Shown: piece by piece, positions 58,299-64,000 of the stretch | Layout: each line of letters opens with the position of its first letter | Numbering within the stretch: the first letter of the stretch is position 1 | Assembly (NCBI RefSeq): GCF_026342405.1 | Contig: NZ_JAPEMU010000001.1 | Span: 7,812,001 to 7,876,000 of the forward strand | Length of the DNA: 64,000 nt | Direction of reading: 5' to 3' | Origin: Kitasatospora sp. NBC_00240 | GTDB lineage: Bacteria > Actinomycetota > Actinomycetes > Streptomycetales > Streptomycetaceae | The notes under the pieces: model-generated | Databases searched by the model: none | Told to the model about the DNA's origin: nothing | Seen by the model: only the letters and a program-made list of their open reading frames with translations | Made by a program: the position numbers and the translations under genes

Positions 58299-59822
58299 AT
58301 GACCCTGTCCCGTCGTTCCACCCCGGGCCTGCTCCTGGCCGCGCTGCTGCTGCTCTGCGCGGCGTTCGCGGGAGCCGCGCCCGCCAGTGCCGCCGCCGAC
58401 TACACCCAGGGCGTCACCGCGGCCGGCACCGGCCAGGCCCAGTTCTGGTTCAAGCCCACCGCCCCCGCCGCCCTGGTCGACGTCCACTACCTGGTCAACG
58501 GCTCGGGCCAGCAGAACTTCCGGATGGACAACGCCACCGGCACCTGGACCAGGACCGCCACGGGACTGCCGGCCGGTGCCGCGGTCGACTACTGGTTCAC
58601 CTACGAGAAGGGCGGACCGCTCTTCGACACCCCGCACTTCGCCTGGACGGTCGGCACCGGCGGCAGCACACCGCCCCCCAGCGGCGGAGGCGGCACGCTC
58701 CCGCCCGGCGGTACCGGCACCTTCCCCGTGGTGTTCCAGAACAACACCCGCGGCATCTGGCCGGACAGTCAGGTCTACGTGCTCGTCCTCGGGATGGCCA
58801 CCCCGGGTCAGTGGTCCTACCTGCGGCCTGACGGCACCCTGGCGCACATCAGCCATCTGGAGGAGAGCGCCCCGGGTCACCTCACCAAGAACGGCCGCAA
58901 CTACGCCGCGATGTCCTTCTCCCTCGCCCGGGCCGCCACCGTCACCGTCCCGAGCGGGCTGGAGGGCGCCCGGATGTACCTCTCGGTCGGCTCGCCGATG
59001 TACATCCCGATCTCGCCGGACGACGCCGGCTGGGGCGGCCCCGACCTGCTGAACCCCGCCGACCCCAACGCCGACGTGTACTTCGACTGGTACGAGTTCA
59101 CCTACCGGTACGGCGTGATCCCGTTCGGCGGCAACACCACCCAGGTCGACATGTTCGGGTTCCCGGTCACCGCCCGGCTGGAGCAGTCGGCCACCGGCTA
59201 CGACCAGACCGTCGGCATCACGCTGACCCGTGACCAGGTCCGCGCGCAGTACGCCACCGCGGTGGGCCCGGCCTTCCGTCCGCTCGCCACGTCCTACCGG
59301 ATCACCGCACCGCGCAGTGCCGCGTCCTTCCGCCCCGGTGGCGCCCAGGCCGGGTACCTGCAGCCGGCGATCGACCAGGCCTGGTCGTACTACACCGCGA
59401 ACCAGTTCACCCTGACCCGGCTCAACCAGACCTTCACCGGCCGGGTCGTCAACGGGCGCCTGCAGTTCACCAAGGACGGCGCCGGGCCGTACTTCCTGAG
59501 CAAGCCCACCACCGCGGACGTGACGGCCTGCGCCGGAGCCCTCGCGTCGGCCGGGATGAACACCACCGAGCTGGAACTCGGCGCCGAGTTCTGCGCCGCC
59601 TTCAACCGCGGCGTCGCGATCGACACCGCCAAGTGGTACGCCCCGGGCGCGTACTACCCGGCCGCCACCGCGAAGAACGACTACGCCGGGTTCTTCCACA
59701 CCGTCGGCCTCGGCCACCGGGCCTACGGATTCGCCTACGACGACATCAACGACCAGAGCTCGGTGCGGATCCTGCCCAACGCCGACCCGCCGAGCCGGCT
59801 CACCATCGGGATCGGCGGGTAG
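58299..59822 (+). CDS. Secreted GH64 beta-1,3-glucanase with N-terminal CBM56-like domain
   Basis: A 507-residue extracellular enzyme. A signal peptide (to about 32, ASA) is followed by a CBM56-like beta-glucan-binding domain (DYTQGVTAAGTGQAQFWF, about 33-120), a Gly/Pro linker, and the GH64 catalytic domain from about 140. The family signatures are YFDWYEFTY, containing the catalytic acid region, and GFAYDDINDQSS near the end. GH64 enzymes release laminaripentaose from beta-1,3-glucan. It starts at ATG 58299. Co-regulated with the divergent GH16 laminarinase. Confidence 0.93.
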   Translation: MTLSRRSTPGLLLAALLLLCAAFAGAAPASAAADYTQGVTAAGTGQAQFWFKPTAPAALVDVHYLVNGSGQQNFRMDNATGTWTRTATGLPAGAAVDYWFTYEKGGPLFDTPHFAWTVGTGGSTPPPSGGGGTLPPGGTGTFPVVFQNNTRGIWPDSQVYVLVLGMATPGQWSYLRPDGTLAHISHLEESAPGHLTKNGRNYAAMSFSLARAATVTVPSGLEGARMYLSVGSPMYIPISPDDAGWGGPDLLNPADPNADVYFDWYEFTYRYGVIPFGGNTTQVDMFGFPVTARLEQSATGYDQTVGITLTRDQVRAQYATAVGPAFRPLATSYRITAPRSAASFRPGGAQAGYLQPAIDQAWSYYTANQFTLTRLNQTFTGRVVNGRLQFTKDGAGPYFLSKPTTADVTACAGALASAGMNTTELELGAEFCAAFNRGVAIDTAKWYAPGAYYPAATAKNDYAGFFHTVGLGHRAYGFAYDDINDQSSVRILPNADPPSRLTIGIGG

Positions 59823-59834
59823 CCGGGCCCGCCG

Positions 59835-59877
59835 GGCGTCGCGGGGGCGGCACCGTACCTGCCGCCCCCGCGACGCC
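59835..59877. terminator. 18-bp perfect hairpin between convergent GH64 and FGE genes
   Basis: Arms 59835-59852 and 59860-59877 are perfectly complementary (18 bp, beginning GGCGTCGCGGGGGCGG), with a 7-nt loop. One of the strongest stems in the window, 12 bases beyond the GH64 stop and 9 before the FGE stop; serves both genes. Confidence 0.8.
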
Positions 59878-59886
59878 GCTCCGGGT

Positions 59887-60885
59887 TCAGTGGCCCGCCG
59901 CCACCCGGAAGCCGATGTTCCCGGTGGAGCTGTCGGGCGTGTTGGAGCTGCGGGCGGCCACCCGGTAGCGGTTGCAGTAGGAGTCGTGGCACATGTGCGA
60001 GCCGCCGCGCATCACCCGTGCGCCGCCGCTCGGCGGGCCCGCCGGGTCGGTCCGCGGCCCCGTGCGGTGGAAGTCCGCGCTGAAGCGGTCGGCGCACCAC
60101 TCCCAGACGTTCCCGACCGTGTTGAAGAGGCCGAAGCCGTTCGGGCGGTAGGAGCGGACGGGGGCGGTGCCGCGGTGCCGGCCGGTGTTCGAGGTCGGGA
60201 AGGCGCCCTGCCAGATGTTGAGCATCTCCCGCCCGCCCGGGGCCAGTTCGTCACCCCACGGGTAGCGGCGCTGCGCCAGGCCGCCGCGCGCGGCGTACTC
60301 CCATTCGGCCTCGGTGGGCAGCCGGGTGCCGGACCACGCGCAGTACGCCTGGGCGTCGTTCCAGGAGACGTGCACCACCGGGTGGTTCTGCCGGGCGGCG
60401 AAGCCGGACCCGGGACCTTCGGGGCGGCGCCAGTCCGCGCCCTCCACCGCGTGCCACCAGGGCGTGCCGGCGACCGTGCGGGAGGCGGCCCGCAGCTCCT
60501 CGGACAGGAAGCCGCCGAAGACGAAGGAGAAGCCGAAGCGTTCGGCGTCGGTGGTGTGGCCGGTCTCCTTGACGAAGGAGGCGAACTCGGCGTTGGTGAC
60601 GGTCGTCGGGGCGATCCGGAACGCGCCGACCCCCACCTCGCGGACCGGCCCCTCGCCGTCGGCGGGGAAGCCCGCGGGGTCGTCGGTGCCCATCAGGAAC
60701 CGCCCGCCGGGCAGGTCGAGCAGGCCGCGGGCGGCCCGCAGCGCGGCGGGGGACGGCGCCGCGGGCGGGGCCGGCGGCCGGGCAGCCGGGAGCGCCAGGG
60801 TGAGCAGCGCCGGGCCGGCCGATTGCCGGCCGCAGGAGGCGTGCTGGCCGGACGAGGGGTTCTGCGGGGCGCAGCAGGCGAGCAT
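59887..60885 (-). CDS. Formylglycine-generating enzyme (sulfatase-modifying factor)
   Basis: A 332-residue copper-dependent oxidase that converts the active-site Cys of sulfatases to formylglycine. The catalytic cysteine pair is in RGGSHMCHDSYCNRYR near the C-terminus, as in the characterised S. coelicolor enzyme. LPGGRFLMGTDD opens the FGE-sulfatase fold, and VSWNDAQAYCAWSGTRLPTEAEWEYAARGG is its central signature. The first 45 residues are low-complexity and contain four cysteines (CCAPQ, ASCG). It follows the sulfatase on the same strand, separated by a 17-bp hairpin. It is its natural activator. Confidence 0.93.
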   Translation of the reverse strand: MLACCAPQNPSSGQHASCGRQSAGPALLTLALPAARPPAPPAAPSPAALRAARGLLDLPGGRFLMGTDDPAGFPADGEGPVREVGVGAFRIAPTTVTNAEFASFVKETGHTTDAERFGFSFVFGGFLSEELRAASRTVAGTPWWHAVEGADWRRPEGPGSGFAARQNHPVVHVSWNDAQAYCAWSGTRLPTEAEWEYAARGGLAQRRYPWGDELAPGGREMLNIWQGAFPTSNTGRHRGTAPVRSYRPNGFGLFNTVGNVWEWCADRFSADFHRTGPRTDPAGPPSGGARVMRGGSHMCHDSYCNRYRVAARSSNTPDSSTGNIGFRVAAGH

Positions 60886-60923
60886 CGGTACGTCCAGGGG
60901 TCGTCGGGGTGGCGGGGACGGCC

Positions 60924-60962
60924 GGCGGGCGGGCCGGAGCGCGGTGCTCCGGCCCGCCCGCC
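60924..60962 (-). terminator. 17-bp hairpin between sulfatase and FGE genes
   Basis: GGCGGGCGGGCCGGAGC (60924-60940) pairs perfectly with GCTCCGGCCCGCCCGCC (60946-60962), loop of 5. On the minus strand it follows the sulfatase stop by about 60 bases and precedes the FGE start by about 40. Partial termination or separate expression of FGE is likely. Confidence 0.7.
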
Positions 60963-61021
60963 CGGGGCCTGGTGGGGGACTGACCCGGCGGCACCGGATC
61001 CGGCGGGTCAGGCCGAGCGGG

Positions 61022-62422
61022 TCAGGCCGAGCGGTCGGCGGCCAGCGCCGGGATGCCGAGCTGCTGCTCCTGCTGCGGGGTGGCCTGGTAGAGCTTGTTG
61101 GTCAGCTGGTGCGGGTCGTCGACGAGATCGTAGTACTCGCGGAACAGCACCGATCCGGTGCCGGCGGGCTTGCCGGCCGCGTCGGTGTGGATCTGGTAGT
61201 ACTCGGTGTACTGCTCGGTGTCGCTGACGTACGAGGACCAGGTGTGCGGGCCGCCGGCCGCCGTGCCGTGCTTCCACCACTCGACGAGCAGGTGGTCGCG
61301 GCTGTACCCGGTCAGCAGCGAGTGACCGTCCTGCGGGGTGTCGGGCGTGATGCCGGCCGCGTCCAGGATGGTCGGGGCGATGTCGATGTTGGCCACGATC
61401 CGGTTGTCGACGGTGCCGGAGCCGAGGCCGCCGGCGGGCCAGGAGACGTAGAACGGCACCTCGATCGAGGGCCGGTAGGGCACCGACTTCTTCAGCCACC
61501 CGTGGTCGGCCCAGGTGTACCCGTTGTCGCCGAGGTAGAAGACCAGGGTGTTCTCCAACTGGCCGAGCGCGGCCAGCTTGTCGTGGAAGGCCTGCACCGC
61601 GTCGTCGACCGAGAGCAGGGTGCGGAGCTGGCGGCGGCGCAGCGCCTGCCCGTCGGCCAGGGTGCCGGTGGCGTCCTGGATGAAGTCCGGCTTGTCGCTG
61701 CGGTCGGGCTCGGTGACGCCCGGGCGGCCGTTCCAGGCGGGGACGGGAGTGTCGGCGTACTTCGCCTCGGGCGTGTTCGGCTCGTGCGAGGCCTTGGGCG
61801 CGACGAACGCGAACCACGGGCGCTGGTCGGTGGCGGCCTTGTCCAGGAAGGCCAGGGTGCGGTTCTTGATGACCGTGGTGCTGTAGCCGGGGATGGTGCG
61901 CAGCGTGCCGTTGTCGTTCCAGGTGCCGTCGTTGTAGACCACCGGGCTCTCCAGCAGCCACTCCTCGAAGTGCGGCGGGTTGTCGGCGGCGTGCCACGCG
62001 TTCAGGTACTTGCCGAACAGGCCGGTGCGGTAACCGGCCTGCTTGAGGTAGCGCTGCACGGTGGTGTGCTGGTCGAGGTTGTACGGCGAGGAGTTGTCGA
62101 GCACGCCGTGGTTGTGGGCCTGGCGGCCGGAGAAGATCGACGAGCGGGACGGCGCGCAGAGCGGGGTCGCGACGTGGCCGGCGGTGAACCGTACACCCTG
62201 GTCGGCGAGCCAGGCGACGGTTTTCGGGGTGGCCCACTCGGTCTGCTTGGGCTGGTCGTCGGTGAGGATGACCAGGATGTTGGGGCGCGCGGCGGACGCG
62301 GCGGGGGCGGCCGCCGCCGGGGTGGCCGCGGCCAGGGCGCCCAGGGAGGGTGCGGCGGCGACGGCGGCTGCTCCGGCGAGGAATCCCCGCCGTCCGACGA
62401 GGTTCCGGTCGTTCCGGCTCAT
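61022..62422 (-). CDS. Tat-secreted sulfatase
   Basis: A 466-residue type I sulfatase. The N-terminus has a twin-arginine signal (GRRGFLAG with a hydrophobic Ala-rich core). The metal site begins RPNILVILTDDQP. The formylglycine motif is LCAPSRSSIFSGR with Cys at about residue 89. Further metal and substrate residues are in KASHEPN, LGDNGYTWADHGW and YRPSIEVPF. The class resembles N-sulfoglucosamine/arylsulfatase-like exo-sulfatases acting on sugars. Tat export fits a protein that must be modified by FGE before secretion. ATG 62422. A 14-bp tandem duplication covers its stop codon. Confidence 0.92.
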   Translation of the reverse strand: MSRNDRNLVGRRGFLAGAAAVAAAPSLGALAAATPAAAAPAASAARPNILVILTDDQPKQTEWATPKTVAWLADQGVRFTAGHVATPLCAPSRSSIFSGRQAHNHGVLDNSSPYNLDQHTTVQRYLKQAGYRTGLFGKYLNAWHAADNPPHFEEWLLESPVVYNDGTWNDNGTLRTIPGYSTTVIKNRTLAFLDKAATDQRPWFAFVAPKASHEPNTPEAKYADTPVPAWNGRPGVTEPDRSDKPDFIQDATGTLADGQALRRRQLRTLLSVDDAVQAFHDKLAALGQLENTLVFYLGDNGYTWADHGWLKKSVPYRPSIEVPFYVSWPAGGLGSGTVDNRIVANIDIAPTILDAAGITPDTPQDGHSLLTGYSRDHLLVEWWKHGTAAGGPHTWSSYVSDTEQYTEYYQIHTDAAGKPAGTGSVLFREYYDLVDDPHQLTNKLYQATPQQEQQLGIPALAADRSA

Positions 62423-62918
62423 CAGGCTGTCCCTTTCGTGGACGGGTGGGCGGCTCCGCGTTCCCGTACGGGCACGGCCCGGCCCGCCCGGTGGCTGGGT
62501 GCCCGGGGCCGGTCGGTCGTGCCGGTGCGTGACGGTGCGGCCGCCGGTGGGCGGGTACGGGTGACCGGGTGCTGCCCGGCCGGCGCGGTGGCCGGGGGGA
62601 GCGATCTCCGGCGACCTCGGAGCGACCGTAGGGTCCGCCGGAAGCCGCCCGCAATGCGGCCGGAGACTTCAACATGTCCATTTCACACAGCTGTTGCGTG
62701 GCGTCACGTCACGGCCGCCGACGTACCGTCAGCGGACGTGGCACTCCGCCCGCCGGGACATCCCGGCGGGGCCGCCGACGCCGGCCCGGACTCCGCCGGG
62801 TCGGTCGAAGAGGCCCGGTCGCGACCGGCGCCCGGCCGCCACCGGCCGGATAGGGTCGGGGCGTCCGGCGTCCGCCAGCGGGGGCGGTGCGCGGGACGGA
62901 CCTGGACGGAGCCCTGCC
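62423..62918. other. Divergent gap sulfatase / HAD hydrolase
   Basis: A less GC-rich patch at 62660-62710, with CGTCACGTCACGG, lies about 240 bases upstream of the sulfatase and may hold its promoter. TAGGGT at 62628-62633 and 62851-62856 are possible plus-strand -10 elements; the second fits the HAD gene. No supported ORF. Confidence 0.45.
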
Positions 62919-63638
62919 ATGCCCCTGCCCGTCGCGGCGCTCTCCTTCGACGGGGACGACACCCTGTGGGACTTCGGGTCCGGCTTCGTCCCGGCGATCG
63001 CGCACGCCGCCCGCCGGCTGACCGAGGCCGGCGGCCGCATCGTCACCGTCGAGCAACTGCAGGAGGTCCGCGAGGAGATGGCGCGGCGGATGCCCGGGGC
63101 CGACTTCGCCGAGATCCGCCGGGCCGCTCTCGCGGAGTCCGCCCGGCGCCTCGGCTGCGAGCGCCCCGGTCTCGCCGAGGAGGTGTACCGGGCCTTCGTC
63201 GACGTCCGGGCCGAGCACACCCTGCTCCACCCCGAGACCGGGGAGGTGCTGAGCCGGCTGGCCGCCTCGCTGCCGCTCGCGCTCACCACCAACGGCAACA
63301 CCGACCTCGGACCGCTCGGCCTGGACACCGTCTTCGCCGTGGTCGTCAGGGCCGCCGAGTGCGGCGTCCACAAACCCGATCCCGGTATCTACCGGATCAC
63401 CGCCGAGCGGCTGGGCGTCCCGCCCGCCCAGGTCCTGCACATCGGCGACCACCCGCTGGAGGACGTGGCAGCCGCCCGGGAAGCCGGCATGGCGGCCGTG
63501 CTGCTGGACCGGACCGGCCGCACCCCCGGCGCGCTCCGCTCCCTGGACGAGCTGCCCGCCCTGCTCGCCGACCTCGGCCGGGAGCTTCCGGCCGGATCGG
63601 CATCTCCGGTGAGCCCGGCCGACCTGGCGGCGGGGTAG
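62919..63638 (+). CDS. HAD-family hydrolase
   Basis: A 239-residue haloacid-dehalogenase-type phosphatase. Motif I is FDGDDTLWD (DxDxT), motif II is LTTNGN, motif III is HKPDPGIY with the lysine, and motif IV is HIGDHPLEDVAAAREAG. It has a helical cap between about residues 18 and 90. The group includes the YjjG-type nucleotidases and phosphoglycolate-like phosphatases; substrate unknown. ATG 62919 has GACGGAG upstream. Monocistronic. Confidence 0.9.
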   Translation: MPLPVAALSFDGDDTLWDFGSGFVPAIAHAARRLTEAGGRIVTVEQLQEVREEMARRMPGADFAEIRRAALAESARRLGCERPGLAEEVYRAFVDVRAEHTLLHPETGEVLSRLAASLPLALTTNGNTDLGPLGLDTVFAVVVRAAECGVHKPDPGIYRITAERLGVPPAQVLHIGDHPLEDVAAAREAGMAAVLLDRTGRTPGALRSLDELPALLADLGRELPAGSASPVSPADLAAG

Positions 63639-63759
63639 CCCCGCCGCACGGCTGTCCGGCTCAGGTCACCCGTGCCGCGTCAGGCGACTTTTGCCCCGGG
63701 TGAGCGCTCCTGCAGGGCTTGGTCCCCGCAGCGTGCCTCTGCAGATGGGTTGACCCGGG

Positions 63760-64000
63760 TCAAGCCTCGCTCCGCTCCTTGTCGGACCCGGGAACTGAGG
63801 TGAGGCCCGCGACGAAGGAGCGGAAGTCCGGCGCGAGGGGCAGTTCCGAGTCGGCGTCCGTGTCGAACCAGACCACGGACGGCTCCCCCCGGGGACCGCA
63901 GGTGCGGTAATCCAGCCCGATCCAGTAGTGACCATCGCCGGAGAGAAGCACCACCTCCGTAGGCAGACCCCATTCGTCGACCAGGTAGGGGTTGTCGAGC
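63760..64000 (-). CDS. SMI1/KNR4 (SUKH) family protein, N-terminus outside window
   Basis: The C-terminal 80 residues of a SUKH-fold protein, open to the right edge. Readable blocks are YLVDEWGLPTEVVLLSGDGHYWIGLDYR, then GPRGEPSVVWFD, then LAPDFRSFVAGL. These are the conserved C-terminal strand and helix of the family. SUKH proteins often serve as immunity proteins against contact-dependent or polymorphic toxins; whether a toxin gene lies to the right cannot be seen. It is convergent with the HAD gene. Confidence 0.8.
   Translation of the reverse strand, partial: LDNPYLVDEWGLPTEVVLLSGDGHYWIGLDYRTCGPRGEPSVVWFDTDADSELPLAPDFRSFVAGLTSVPGSDKERSEA

Overview
The window is about 74% GC and dense with short intergenic gaps, GTG and TTG starts and GGAGG-type ribosome binding sites. 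It carries actinobacterial families (SAM methyltransferase PF04672, DUF1876, DUF6629, a complete conservon, a ChvE/MmsAB sugar transporter, rare TTA codons). It looks like a linear-chromosome Streptomycetaceae genome (Streptomyces, Kitasatospora or a relative). The genus cannot be decided from the sequence. All assignments come from reading translations and motifs, not from database searches.

Layout. 1-5.1 kb: PolX (cut at the left edge), a degenerate HATPase protein, an ArsR regulator coupled to an MFS exporter, and a PF04672 methyltransferase. 5.4-10.4 kb: a secreted GH16 glucanase and a PIN-like/FHA protein divergent from a membrane Ser/Thr kinase. 10.4-14.2 kb: an FAD oxidoreductase, a DUF6629 membrane protein, an EamA transporter and a DUF1876 protein. 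14.5-19.1 kb: the fructose PTS operon fruR-fruK-fruA with a divergent HPr gene. 19.1-25.3 kb: an HD phosphohydrolase, a LacI regulator, a DUF2797 protein, a lipoprotein and a GH27 alpha-galactosidase. The last gene ends an operon with chvE-mmsA-mmsB (25.4-29.4 kb). A divergent aldo/keto reductase (29.9 kb) shares LacI-type operators with that operon.

30.9-39.6 kb is the most accessory part. It holds a GNAT acetyltransferase, a 9-bp minisatellite, a CypX-like P450, a SnoaL-like gene broken by an in-frame TAG, a STAND NTPase with a terminal HTH, and a two-gene operon. The operon pairs a TTA-containing FAD/NAD(P)-binding protein with an enzyme-I-like PEP-utilising protein whose active site is altered. 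This operon is the best candidate for an undescribed system.

39.7-46.2 kb: a fused ACCase carboxyltransferase, a DadA-like oxidoreductase, an SDR, a TcmP/LCM-type methyltransferase, an atypical tRNA with a UUC anticodon, and a small hypothetical gene. 46.2-51.7 kb: an MBL-fold hydrolase and a full conservon, cvnABCD plus a P450 lacking the EXXR arginine. 51.8-56.3 kb: an IclR regulator divergent from a sugar ABC transporter that has no ATPase gene of its own. 56.5-62.4 kb: extracellular polysaccharide degradation, with GH16 and GH64 beta-glucanases sharing GAGAGCGCTCTC operators, plus a Tat sulfatase and its formylglycine-generating enzyme. 62.9-64 kb: a HAD hydrolase and the C-terminus of a SUKH protein.

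The unifying theme is carbohydrate capture. There are four secreted glycosidases, a sulfatase, two ABC importers and one PTS, each beside a regulator or with visible operators. Signalling genes (kinase/FHA, conservon) and a small specialised-metabolism-like block lie between them.
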